From Microdochium bolleyi (taxonomy: Eukaryota; Ascomycota; Sordariomycetes; Xylariales; Microdochiaceae): a DNA stretch of 64,000 nt. A program made the position numbers and the translations under genes. The stretch is from assembly GCA_001566295.1 (NCBI GenBank), contig KQ964273.1, positions 1 through 64,000 on the forward strand, written 5' to 3'. The notes under the pieces were generated by a model, which saw nothing but the letters and a program-made list of their open reading frames with translations, did not search any database and had not been told where the DNA came from. Of this stretch, positions 33,529 through 43,518 are shown piece by piece (position 1 is the stretch's first letter; each line of letters opens with the position of its first letter).

Positions 33529-34749
33529 TTACGGTTTGACACCCACGCCGCTCGACCGAGCTGGCTGGCGGAGCCCGAAGACCGCTGTTGTCCCCCCCAC
33601 GACGGCGCCCATCGTGTTCCTCCTCTCCGGCCTGTGGTACCCGCCAAACCTCGCCCTCTGCTCCTCGGTGCCAATGTCCAGCTGCTCCAATACCTCCGCC
33701 ACCGCGCTGTACAGGATGTCCAGGTTGCCGTCCTCGATCTTGACCGCGATGCCCAGCGACCCCGCGGCGCCGAGCCGCCGCGTGTCCTCGCACGGGCGGA
33801 TGCCGATGCCGTAGCACCCGTCCGCGCCGACCTTGCCGATGAGAGCGCCCCCGAAGGCGTCCATGAGCTGCGTGCAGAATCGGCCGGAGCCGCCGATGAG
33901 GTGTCCATGGCGGGCCATAGCGTGAAAGATCTGGGCCATGAGGCGCCGTCTCTGGCCTGCATCATCCGCAGTGGTCAGCTTGCCTGCCGGTTCCTCAGGG
34001 CCAACTCGAGCACCTCCAAGGGCCTCGAAAGCCTCGGCGGCGTCTGCAAACTTGGCAAACATCTCAGCCAGGACATCCAGCGGGACCCCCGGGGCGGGCA
34101 GGTTACACCCGTCCACTGTCCAGGGAACCTCCTCTCCTCGCAACCCGCAGACCTCCTCGAAAGCCCTCCTCACCCGCTCCTGCAGCGGGTGTCCCATCTC
34201 ATGGTACCCTTCCGTCCCAACACCCATCGCCTTTGCGGCAGCCAGCATCCCGGCGTGCTTGCCCGAGCAGTTGTTGTCAATCCCTGTCGGGGCGTAGCCC
34301 GTGCGCAGCCACTGCTTCGTGATCTCCGGGTCCACGGCCTCGTGCGGACCGCATTGGAGCTGGTCTGCGGTGCATCCGGCCTTGGCGAGCATGGATCTCG
34401 CGCGGGCGACGTGTGCGGCCGGCTCGCTGGAATGGGAGGCGCACATGAGCGCGATGTCGGCGGTGGTGAAGCCGTAGAGGGACGCGGCGCCGGTCTCGAG
34501 GATGGCCAGAGTCTGGACGGGCTTGAAGGCCGAGCGGATCAGGGTCAGCCGGTGCGGATCGCCGACCTCGCGGATGAGGCGGGCGGTCCGGGGCAAAATG
34601 GCGCCATTGCTCGAAGTGTTGCTGTTGCCGTTGTTGTCAATAACGGCCACGTGCACGAGGTGCCGGTTCTCGATCACGCCGCCGCGGTCGGCGATGACGT
34701 AGTCGCCCTGGCGAACGGATGCTGCATGGTCTTGGGTGTCCTTGGCCAT
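33529..34749 (-). CDS. L-asparaginase II-family (thermolabile/Rhizobium-type) enzyme
   Basis: An intronless 406-codon ORF. The family hydrolyses L-asparagine to aspartate and ammonia and is distinct from the bacterial type I/II asparaginases of the glutaminase fold. Recognisable segments are GDYVIADRGGVIENRHLVHVAV near the start, SAFKPVQTLAILETGAA, ALMCASHSSEPAHV-like (ALMCASHSSEPAAHVARA), the central NNCSGKHAGMLAAAKAMG and VDGCNLPAPGVPL, then IGGSGRFCTQLM and GADGCYGIGI. There is no signal peptide, so it is probably cytosolic and part of nitrogen assimilation. Intronless structure and family distribution make ancient bacterial origin thinkable. Confidence 0.92.
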   Translation of the reverse strand: MAKDTQDHAASVRQGDYVIADRGGVIENRHLVHVAVIDNNGNSNTSSNGAILPRTARLIREVGDPHRLTLIRSAFKPVQTLAILETGAASLYGFTTADIALMCASHSSEPAAHVARARSMLAKAGCTADQLQCGPHEAVDPEITKQWLRTGYAPTGIDNNCSGKHAGMLAAAKAMGVGTEGYHEMGHPLQERVRRAFEEVCGLRGEEVPWTVDGCNLPAPGVPLDVLAEMFAKFADAAEAFEALGGARVGPEEPAGKLTTADDAGQRRRLMAQIFHAMARHGHLIGGSGRFCTQLMDAFGGALIGKVGADGCYGIGIRPCEDTRRLGAAGSLGIAVKIEDGNLDILYSAVAEVLEQLDIGTEEQRARFGGYHRPERRNTMGAVVGGTTAVFGLRQPARSSGVGVKP

Positions 34750-35399
34750 GCGAGGGGGGCAAGTTGGCGGAGTTTGAGGATACTTGAGTTGTAAATGTGA
34801 GACTGAGAAGTTCTTGTCAGGATTAAGAAGAAAAAGAAAGGAGGATACTCCTTCCTAGAAGTAGTTTTTGTCTTCCTCACCAGCCCCAAGCAAGCCCGCC
34901 CTCTGAGATGGATCTCTCCACAACCCCAACCCCAGCCGGAGCGGGGAGAGCAGCCCAGGATGCCGCCGCCGCCTGAGTCACTCGCGCAGGTGGAGTACAG
35001 GAGGCACAGCACTGAGCCATACGAAGGGCCATCATTTATTGGCAAAGGCCATGCATTAGTGCTGTATTTACTGGGCAGCAGCTTGTGACGGTGTCAGCAG
35101 GGGTCACTCATTATCCAATTATTTGTGCGATTAGCAGGGGCGAGTGCTCATTGTGTCCTGTCTGTCTGTCTGTCTGTCCGTCTGTCTGTCTGTACCAGTG
35201 GTGCTTGGTCATGTCTTTCGGAACGTGATAACAGGTGTGCACAACCGTCCAATATTGCGCCTCTCGGGACCGCCAACGCTATCTCTTCCACAGCAAGCCC
35301 GCGCTGAGCTTGGCCTTCAGATTGTCTGGGGCGCGGACGGTGTGGCGACGATGGCTTGACGACGAGTTATGACACAGCTGCGTGTCGGCGCAGGTGGTT
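34750..35399. other. intergenic with a TGTC microsatellite
   Basis: Asparaginase promoter side (pyrimidine/purine-biased leader near 34800-34860) and a tetranucleotide repeat at 35158-35193. No gene. Confidence 0.4.
35158..35193. repeat. (CTGT)n microsatellite
   Basis: About nine tandem CTGT units with one C interruption (CCGT). Confidence 0.9.
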
Positions 35400-35972
35400 T
35401 CAACAGCGTGGCGCTGAGGTCTGGGATGATGCAGATGGTTGTGGTCTTGGACTTGTCGTGCCCTGCAGCCTGGCGGGCTCGGCCATGGTCAGTTCTGTGG
35501 AACCTTCGGTTGGACGGGGAAGATGCTCAAGAGAAAACCTCACCAGGAAGCAGTGGCGCGGGCCAGTGACGATGTGGTCGTGGATTAGGGCGGCGACGCT
35601 TGGTACCTGTGGATCGACAAGAAGCACAACAAGAGCAACTGACCGAGTCGACCTCACCAGATCACCTTCAACAACATGGCAAACTCTCGCATCGAGAACC
35701 TCAACTTCTTGCGGAGTCAGGTATTGATCGAGCTCCACAGGCGTCAAAGCCGGCCTGCAAGGCAGTCTTGGCTCGTCCCAGTCATGGCCAGGGTTGGATT
35801 CGGAGGTTGGGAGCATGTACCCATTGCTAACACATTGGCCTCAGATGCCGGGCTCCTGACATTCGGCCTGAGTGGTCCAGTCTCGCGCGGCATTATTGGT
35901 CCTGACGACAGGAAGCGGGCACTCACAGTAGTCGAAGCGGCCGTCCGGACTGACGGTGCTCCCCGGGCTCAT
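35400..35972 (-). other. possible spliced gene, structure unresolved
   Basis: A CAA-rich leader typical of fungal 5'UTRs (about 35973-36045, minus strand) runs into an ATG at 35972 and the codons MSPGSTVSPDGRFDYC, then a GTGAGT donor. Splicing to the AG before GCCAATGTG (about 35848) keeps frame into a 139-codon ORF that includes LTPVELDQYLTPQEVEVLDARVC, followed by further possible donors. No domain is recognised and the 3' structure is not settled. It could equally be a non-coding transcript. Confidence 0.25.
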
Positions 35973-36274
35973 AACGTTGATATTCTCGTTGTTGCTGTTC
36001 TCCTTTCTTGTCTTGTCTTGTTGTTGTGTTGTTCGATCGGCTCTATTCGATCTTTTCGGTAATATTGAGCTTGTCGTGGTCCTGGTTGGTGATTATCACC
36101 GCCGGGCCGTGGACTGGTTCTGATATCCCATGGGCATCTATTTGACAAGCCAGGACCACAGTTTTCTAGAGCACTTTTGTGCGAAGCCAGAGGAAAGCAA
36201 GATCAGCATTTGAGGCTGATGCGACTCGGCGATGGGGACTTAGAGGACGGGAAAAAAAACTCACCTGAAGCTAC

Positions 36275-37310
36275 TTGACATCCGACTGCTTGCCGTTGAT
36301 GGCAATGAAGTGCACGTAGTTCAGAACCTTGATGTCCCCTCCGAGAGCCATGCATCCGCCAGCACCGTCGCTGGAATGTACACGTGAGGAAACTGCTTGC
36401 CGTTGATCGCGATGAGATACAAGTAGCTCAGGATCTTGGCGTCTCCTCCGAGAGACATACCTCAGTTCTGACGATGAGTCAGAGACGCGAACAAGAGAAG
36501 AGAAGAGCAAGGGCGCAAGCAGGAGTAACAAGACTTACAGCGATTTTAGGCGCGGGTGGAGTCGACGGAATCAAACTCACACCGGGGCAGGTCTATAGCC
36601 CAGTGTCGACGGGAGGCGACCACAACCATGCTCATAACATTCTCAACCGTCTCTGTCCAGATGAAGGCGGTGCTGGGTCCGAGCAGAAAGCGAATTCTCG
36701 ACGATAATAGGATACTGACCCTGATATATTTCGAGTGATTCGACTTGAACAACATCTTCGTCAACGACAGCGGTAAGGTGGCGAGGAGGAGACCTGACAG
36801 GAGAAGTAGCCGAATCAGCATAGAGTGTTGAGGCGGCCGTGACAAACCATAATTGAAACGGGCGATGAAGGGGATTGGCTGAGAACTTACGAGGACGCAG
36901 TGACGGTGGGAAATTTACCAGGCTCATAACTGATGTTTGTGTTTGGGTGGGAGGCTCATCTCACAAACCCCTCACAAGGGAATCAAATGAAGTGTTTTGG
37001 CGACGCCACGGACGGATCTCTGGCTTCGACGATGAGGGGTATGATGGAGGATGCTGAAAGTGCAATGTTCTGACGTCCGGTGATTGTTGAAGCGCGTGGA
37101 GCGATGGTGTTGATGATTAAAGATGTAGGTGCGCGAGAGAGATGCGGAGGGAAGGTACAGTTTTGCAGAGATTAGTGGTCAACCAGAAGCGACACGGCGG
37201 TCAAGCGCAGAGGACAGGCGGAAAGCCTGCGTCTCGGTGAAGAAGTAGACCTGACAAGGACGCCGATGGGAGAGCAGGGAAGCAAGGCAAGATAGAATTG
37301 ACGAGTCATG
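36275..37310 (-). other. candidate transcription unit with duplicated peptide module
   Basis: On the minus strand a cluster of intron-like donors (GTAAGT at about 36889, GTGAGT near 36580, GTAAGT near 36535, GTATGT at 36459-36454, GTGAGT at 36265) and acceptors (CTCCTGTCAG, CTGACTCATCGTCAG) lies downstream of an AT-rich TATA-like element (CATAAATA near 37412) and an ATG at 37310 (MTRQFYLALLPCSPIGVLV, signal-peptide-like). Near its 3' end are two 67-bp units encoding related short peptides. I could not derive a single convincing exon chain, so neither a coding nor a non-coding nature is claimed. Confidence 0.3.
36285..36458 (-). repeat. tandem duplication of a 67-bp peptide-coding unit
   Basis: Units 36392-36458 and 36285-36351 align without gaps with 13 differences by my count. 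Each begins with ATG and both read with the shared pattern LGGDxKxLxYxxxIAINGKQ. The differences are mostly conservative at protein level. The two units are in different frames (41 nt between them), so joining them would need splicing. Confidence 0.7.
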
Positions 37311-37419
37311 ATGTTCGTCTGAGGGTGAGGATTGCTGGGCAGGTGGGAGACGGGTGCTGTCGGTGACGGCGAATGAGGAGAGAATGTCCTGAAGGCTGGA
37401 GGACCGCGTGTATTTATGC

Positions 37420-38918
37420 GATAGAGGCGAAGGGAGAGCCCAGGAAGGGTCAATGGGAGGGAGGACAGTGGAGAGATGACGTGTTGCTGCTCGAGGAGGC
37501 GCTCATTGTTGTTGTTGTGCTCGAGGTAAACAAAAGCCCGTCGACAGCAGAGCGTACGATAGAGAGTGTCGAGGACGAGGCCCACGAGGAGGGAGGGGCA
37601 GGCAATGAATGCAGGTGGTGTGTGGCCTCAGGACGGCGGCAGGCCGGCCGGGACTCTGGGTCCCAGCCTGCCATTGCTGGGTGGGCAAGTGTCACAGCGT
37701 CTTCGAGGGCCATTGACCTGGTCCGGAGGTTGGTGGCCCAGCAGAGAGCCTTGCTCAGTGCTCCCGTTGGCTTGCATTGTTCCTGTACGGCGTTTCACGA
37801 CGAGGAAGAACGCTGTCAGGGCTTGTCAGGAAGTCGTCATACAGGTGCCGGGTCCGGAGCATCTCGGCCGCTGTTCTCGAGGCTGTGGCTCTCATGACAC
37901 TACCACGGCTACTATGTTACGACACTTAAACAAAGCGTACTAAGGTGGACATCAAAGGACCACGGCCATGAATGGTCACCCACAAGAATGCTCAGCACGT
38001 AGTGACTTGTGAATCGTGGGCTGTGTCAGACAGTGGCTCAGCGCCAGCAGCAGCTCATTCATTGACGTCGGGAAGCCCTCTTCGGCACGATTGCCTGCGC
38101 CTGCAGGCCTGCAAGGGACGACAGCCCAGTGTTTGCCGTCTCGAGAGCCAGCGTTGACCCTTCTTCTATTTGTGGAACAGGACAGCCCATGTCGTTGCCG
38201 CTGCGGCTCTGCTTGCGCTGGCTGCAGGGGGACTTGCATCGGCTGGAGTAGTTAGGCCCAGCAGGGGTCAAAGCATGGGGAATTCCCGGACCGCCATGTG
38301 GCAGCACAAGCATCTGCAGAACCATTTGCCGACGTGCACCAGCCACCAGAGCACCCGGCCTGATGCATTGCGATCCAGATCATGTCGAGGGGTCCTCTCA
38401 GGTGTGGTCGTCCGGGCAATCAGAATCGTGCACGTCGACTGCCATCGCTCGACAGCATCCATCGTGGCAGGCTTCTCGCAGCCAAAAGCAGGCTGCAACT
38501 ATCAGATCAAACTTCCCCATGGTCGACGCCGTCGCAGTCCTCCACTGCTCGGGCTCCAGACTCTTCAGGGCCCAAGCACCACGAGGAGTGAGTCACGTGC
38601 GGCCCTGTGGAAAAGCCCCGCCAGAAGACGACGACGATCCAATTGGAGTGGCCCCTGGCAGCTGCCGCCGGTGACTCAGCTGCTCTTGCCGGGCTTTGCA
38701 CTGCCAGGTCCAGCTAGTGCCAGCCTGGGTGTCAGCCTAGACCGTCGAGCTGCGAGTCCGGCGTCTCTCTTCCTCTTCTTCTTCCTCTCGGCGACGGCGA
38801 CGGCGACAATGGCCCTGCTCCTGCGCACAGAGATGCCGAGGCCGTCCACACTGCCAGCCTCCCCGAGCCAGGCAATGCCGACTGCTGCAAGCGTCGCCGC
38901 CAAGGAGGGACCATCAGC
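37420..38918. other. intergenic, homeobox gene promoter side
   Basis: 1.5 kb. Long ORFs here (for example 38170-38976 on plus) overlap the homeobox gene start in another frame and have Pro/Arg-rich random composition. No gene supported. Confidence 0.4.
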
Positions 38919-41168
38919 ATGGACACAGATCCCCCGATCATCGCAGAGTCCCCCACCACCCGCACCAGGCCCGTGATGCTGGACATCGACAACAACCACA
39001 AGGACCAGGACAAGACCAGCTCCACCGGCGCCCGGCGCACCGCCCCTCGCCTGCCGCAGGCCGCCGTCCACGTCCTCGAGCAGTGGCTCGTCGAGCACCG
39101 CGACACCCCCTACGTCTCGGCCCTCGAGCAGGACGTGCTCAAGGCCCGCACCGGCCTCCATCGCAGCCAGATCAAGACATGGTTCGCCAACGCCCGCAAG
39201 CGACGCAGGATCGAAAACCTGGTGCGTCCCAGCCTCTCCCTCGCCGCTGTCGACCAGCACCAGAAGCAGCACGCCCAGCTTTTCCGTCCGGGCGAGCAGC
39301 CCGGTGGCAACCGCAGCCCCCAGGGCCCTTCCCACTTCAACACGACCGTCTTCCCCCAGCTGGCCAACGTCGACCCATTCGAGCGATGGCTGCTCATGGG
39401 GCCCGAGCACGAGCCGGCCACGGTCAAGGCCATCGTCGAGGCCATCAAGCTCGAGGAAAAGCAGAGAGAGGACTCGGCCTCGCCAGCCGGTGCTCCAGGG
39501 GCCAGTGATTTCGACAGGAATCTCGTCTTCCCTCCAAAGGATAAGCCCATCAGGCCGATCCGTAGCCAGTGCTCGTGGCCCTCGAGCCTCGAGATCCGCT
39601 CATATGCGGCCAACAAGTACTCGGTCACCTCGGATCAGTGGAAGCCTAGCCACCCGAACCCGAACACACGCAATGAAGCTGCACCAGGGAGCGCCAGATC
39701 CGTCGACTACCGGGGCCCCTCGAGACCTGCCCGGCGACACCGCCGCGCCGAAGCCTCCCTCACAGGGGCTTCCGTCAGAGGCCACCAGCGTGCAGCCACC
39801 GTCGGCGGCGGCTCGGTGTGTCGCATCAACACCACCAATACCTCGACAGCCAACAACACATCAAAGAGACGCTTCCAGTGCACGTTCTGCACCGACGCCT
39901 TCGTCAAACGGCACGACTGGCAGCGCCACGAGAAGTCACAGCACCTCGCCCTCGAGTGGTGGACGTGCTGCCCGGATGACGGGCTCGCGGCCACGTACGT
40001 CGACCCGGAGACGGCAAAAGTGTCTTGCGTCTTCTGCGGCCTGCGGGATCCCGACCGGCCGCACCTCGATGACACCCACGGCCTAGGGGCGTGCGCAAGC
40101 CGTAGCGAGGCCGAGCGCACCTTCTACCGTAAGGACCATCTTCGGCAGCACCTCCGGCTCATGCACGCCGACTGCGTGTTCATGCCCGCGATGGAGGCCT
40201 GGCGGACAGAGCTCATCGAGGTCAAGTCCCGGTGCGGCTTCTGTGCGGTCGAGTTTGAGACATGGCCGACGAGAGTCAATCACCTGGCCAGTCACTTCCG
40301 CGCGGGCGTGACAATGGACAAGTGGCAAGGTGACTGGGGCCTGGAGCCGGCGGTCGCGGCGAATCTCGAGAGGGCGACGTTGCCGGCGGATCGTGTTGCT
40401 GCAACAGCTGGGTTCCTGGCCTCCCCTTCTGTGGCGCCCGCGGCCACTCCTCCCACGCCCTGGCCAGGGCCGAGTACAGACAGCCCCATGGCGGATGCAG
40501 AACTGGGCGGATACTTCGACGCCTCTTCGGATGTCTTCCCGCTCGCAACGACGGCCCGGGCTGCGGCGCCGCCCTCGATCATCAGCGACGCCTCGGGCCT
40601 GCCTTGGGATCTCTCCTTCGCCGATTTTGAGACCCTGCCCAGTGCTTCGGTTTTGGATCCGTGGGACGACTACTCCTTCTCAGCGGCCAGCGCGATGGAT
40701 TTCTTTGGCGGTGGACACCAATACCAACAACAGCAGCCGCAACATCTGTACATGAACGATATGATGCCGCCACCGCTCAGTACGCCGCCAATCCACGAGA
40801 GCCAGGCGCAGACAGACATGCCGCATAGTTCTACCTCACTGTTCATGGACGGGTACGACGGACCCGCGTCCGCGCTGCTGATGGACCTTGGAGGCGGTGC
40901 GCAGCAGCAGCAGCAAGAGCTAAGCGTGGAGGACTTTCTGGGCGTGCCGCCGTACGGCTTCGACGGCACGGCCGTGGACGGCCTGCCCGGGGACATGGCA
41001 CCACCGTTTGAAAGCGATGTCGACGCAGTGGCCCCACAAATCAACTCGAATAACGAGCAACTGCTGGCGACGTTGGGCATGAATATGCCTCCTGGCTGGC
41101 CACCGAGCTTCGGCGATGACACTCTTGTGGGGGGTAACACATGGCATCAGGGGACAGACGGGCAATAA
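38919..41168 (+). CDS. homeodomain plus C2H2 zinc-finger transcription factor
   Basis: An intronless 749-codon ORF. A homeodomain lies at about residues 45-97 (helix 3 IKTWFANARKRRR, the WFxNxRxR signature with the TALE/KN-like Ala). C2H2-type fingers follow: FQCTFCTDAFVKRHDWQRHEKSQH near residue 316, a degenerate CVFCGLRDPDRPHLDDTH unit, a second helix FYRKDHLRQHLRLMH, and CGFCAVEFETWPTRVNHLASH. The C-terminal third is acidic and Pro/Gln-rich with QQQQ runs, typical of activation regions. This homeobox/C2H2 combination is a known fungal nuclear regulator class linked in some species to development. Targets cannot be inferred here. Confidence 0.93.
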   Translation: MDTDPPIIAESPTTRTRPVMLDIDNNHKDQDKTSSTGARRTAPRLPQAAVHVLEQWLVEHRDTPYVSALEQDVLKARTGLHRSQIKTWFANARKRRRIENLVRPSLSLAAVDQHQKQHAQLFRPGEQPGGNRSPQGPSHFNTTVFPQLANVDPFERWLLMGPEHEPATVKAIVEAIKLEEKQREDSASPAGAPGASDFDRNLVFPPKDKPIRPIRSQCSWPSSLEIRSYAANKYSVTSDQWKPSHPNPNTRNEAAPGSARSVDYRGPSRPARRHRRAEASLTGASVRGHQRAATVGGGSVCRINTTNTSTANNTSKRRFQCTFCTDAFVKRHDWQRHEKSQHLALEWWTCCPDDGLAATYVDPETAKVSCVFCGLRDPDRPHLDDTHGLGACASRSEAERTFYRKDHLRQHLRLMHADCVFMPAMEAWRTELIEVKSRCGFCAVEFETWPTRVNHLASHFRAGVTMDKWQGDWGLEPAVAANLERATLPADRVAATAGFLASPSVAPAATPPTPWPGPSTDSPMADAELGGYFDASSDVFPLATTARAAAPPSIISDASGLPWDLSFADFETLPSASVLDPWDDYSFSAASAMDFFGGGHQYQQQQPQHLYMNDMMPPPLSTPPIHESQAQTDMPHSSTSLFMDGYDGPASALLMDLGGGAQQQQQELSVEDFLGVPPYGFDGTAVDGLPGDMAPPFESDVDAVAPQINSNNEQLLATLGMNMPPGWPPSFGDDTLVGGNTWHQGTDGQ

Positions 41169-42308
41169 CGGGCAACGGCGTTTGGCTCTCCAGGTTGTGC
41201 GATGAAGCGCGGCAGCTGAGCAGGAAGGGTATCCATCGCATTTCAACAGATTGCTGGATCCGCGGCAGGAATGTAGCCTCTGGTACAAAGGACTCGTCTG
41301 TCTCTGACGCTTTGCGCCTTGGCGTTTGGCGAAGCGTGTTCAACACGACAGGTTTGAGCAAGCAAGCAAGCAATGGACTATATCTACATAATACAGAATG
41401 TCAAAATGCACGTAGTACTGCCGGGCATGGAAGTGAGGTGCTCGGCCACCAGCAAAGCATGGGACGAGAGCATCGTCTCTCGCGTTTAGTTCTCCAAACC
41501 CCTCGACAATCACGGGCACCTGCGAAAAGGGACCCTCAGACGCTGGCGCGGCACTGATGTGGCCCGGACTCCAGGGGCATAAAACTGGACACCAATCTCA
41601 ATCTGCCCCAAGCATCTCTCCTTGCGCAGTGTGCAAATGTTTGGTGTTTATATGGTCATTACGCCTACACTGGCCCCCTTCGACAGATAGCCAGATGGGG
41701 CACCTCGTAATTACTTGGCCAAGGACCTTCCAGTCTTTATCTGTCGCAGACGGTTTTACCAAAGATGGGGCTTTATGGCGCTGACCACGGCGATCAAAAG
41801 CATTACCAGACATACGGCCCAGACGTCCGCACCATCTCACCCGCACAGAACGTGGTCGCAGGCAAGTTTCATGCCTACTGCGTAAGGCTTCAGTTTTGCG
41901 GGTGAAGCGAACAAGGCACTTAAGGCGACGGGCAAACCCCAGGTTGGCGAACCGACCACAGTGGCCTAGTTAGAAAGGGGAGGGGGGGGCTGGGATCTGG
42001 CATTAGGCGAAGGCAACGACGAACTCGATGGAGGCACAAGTGCTGGTGTCTTGGCACATGTTGAAGGAATATGGTTAGGCGTATAACGGGATATTTTGGT
42101 AGAGCACGATGGAAAAGTAGGAGAAGTACCAATAATATGTACCCCATAATCTCTGTGAGACTTCATCGATGATAAAATAATTGCAAATTATGTAGTAACA
42201 ATGGAAGTCGCCGCAGGGAGTCTATAGCGACTGACGAAGACCACCAAATGCTTGAGCCGCTACTATATACCTGAATTTGCTTGAGTATCAAGGTATGCTG
42301 CCCTTGCG
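41169..42308. other. convergent 3' flanks
   Basis: 1.1 kb between stop codons of the homeobox gene (+) and the mucin-like gene (-). Nothing recognisable. Confidence 0.4.
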
Positions 42309-43418
42309 TTAAGCTGCCACCGGGGCGGCGCAGTTTTGAGTGACGGCTAGTACGTTGACCGCGGCATGGACGATCAGCGCGGCTCTGCTCCCACCACTGC
42401 AGGTAGGATACACGAGCGGGGTCGGGTTGCTCCAGGTCGGCAGGTTGGGAATGCTTGATGCCCCATAGGTGTACTGGCCCGGGGCGCACCGAGTCAGGGG
42501 CAGGCAGACCAGGTTCACGTGGACCTCGGTCAGGGCGTAGGGCGGGTTCAGGAGGTAGGTGACGGTGACGCGGCCCTGCACGTTGGCCGTCGCGACCCAG
42601 ATGCCGACGTCGACGGCCTTGGTGATGTCGTTGCCGCCGGCGCCGACGTAGAGGGGGCCCGAGATGCCGCCCTGCAGCTCGCTCAGCGTGGGCGTCTCGA
42701 ACCATCCCCAGCGGTTGCAGCCCGAGCCCGACTGGGTGTTCAGGGTGGTGGACTTTTGGACGCCGCCGACGGGGTTCTGGTAGCCGAAAGCGGTGCCGAA
42801 GCTGCAAGTCTGGAGGCTGGGAGGTGGCGATGTAGAGGATGAGGTTGAGGTTGAGGAGGATGATGAAGTTGAGGTCGTGCTGCTAGATGTGGTATCAAGG
42901 GAAGTGGAGGACGTCGTAGCTGACGATAAGGATGAGGTTGATGATGAGGTCGAGGTTGTGCTGCTAGATGTGGTATCAGTGGAAGTGGAGGACGTTGATG
43001 ATGAAGTTGAGGTCGTGCTGCTAGATGTGGTATCAGGGGAAGTGGAGGATGTTAGACTGGTAGTGGACTCGCTCGTGCCCGACGACGTAGTGGTCACGGA
43101 AGTGTCTGAGCTGATCGATGATCCCGAGACTGTGCTACTGCTGCTGGTGGACGGTTCGGTGCTGGTGCTGGATTCCGAAGGTCCGGTTGAAGAAGAGCTA
43201 AGAGAGGAGGTTGTAGCACTGCTAGACATTGCCGAGGACGATGACGGGCTGCTGAGGCTTGAGGTGCTTCCTGGCGAAGCCGCTGGCACGCTCTCAGTCG
43301 TCGGATAAGGATGATAGATGTACGAGGGCGAAGTTATTGCCTTGGAGCATGGCTTAGCGTCCACAGCCAAAAGGGCCGCTGCTGTGAGCGCATACGCTAG
43401 AAGCTTCTGCGAGACCAT
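42309..43418 (-). CDS. secreted Ser/Thr-rich (mucin-like) wall-associated protein
   Basis: An intronless 369-codon ORF. A signal peptide (MVSQKLLAYALTAAALLAVDA) is followed by about 170 residues dominated by Ser and Thr (runs such as TTSSSTTSTSSSTS), expected to be heavily O-mannosylated and extended. The C-terminal domain of about 160 residues starts QTCSFGTAFGYQNPVGG and contains CNRWGWFETP, LYVGAGGNDI and CAPGQYTYGAS, with conserved-looking cysteines. It resembles a C-terminal domain of fungal extracellular proteins of unknown function. No GPI signal is evident at the end (QNCAAPVAA). A minus-strand TATAAA at 43513-43518 lies 95 nt upstream. The Ser/Thr part is built on a DNA minisatellite. 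Confidence 0.88.
   Translation of the reverse strand: MVSQKLLAYALTAAALLAVDAKPCSKAITSPSYIYHPYPTTESVPAASPGSTSSLSSPSSSSAMSSSATTSSLSSSSTGPSESSTSTEPSTSSSSTVSGSSISSDTSVTTTSSGTSESTTSLTSSTSPDTTSSSTTSTSSSTSSTSTDTTSSSTTSTSSSTSSLSSATTSSTSLDTTSSSTTSTSSSSSTSTSSSTSPPPSLQTCSFGTAFGYQNPVGGVQKSTTLNTQSGSGCNRWGWFETPTLSELQGGISGPLYVGAGGNDITKAVDVGIWVATANVQGRVTVTYLLNPPYALTEVHVNLVCLPLTRCAPGQYTYGASSIPNLPTWSNPTPLVYPTCSGGSRAALIVHAAVNVLAVTQNCAAPVAA
42857..43050 (-). repeat. coding minisatellite in the Ser/Thr-rich gene
   Basis: A core of about 40 bp (GAGGTCGTGCTGCTAGATGT and following bases on plus) recurs at about 42871, 42950 and 43010, spaced 79 and 60 bp. It encodes the repeated TTSSSTTSTSSS blocks on the minus strand. 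Confidence 0.8.
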
Positions 43419-43518
43419 GTTTGCTGGGGGAATCCGTTGGCTGTCAAATTTGATTGCAACTGCTAAAGTAATGGAGAAAGCAAAGTCAGGGTTAGAAGTG
43501 CAGCCTGAGGAGTTTATA

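Noticed and set aside
42793..43308. Plus-strand acidic repeat ORF (171 codons, VDEVEVVLLDVVS-like repeats)
   Set aside because: It is the antisense of the Ser/Thr minisatellite in the mucin-like gene, which has a signal peptide, TATA box and conserved C-terminal domain.
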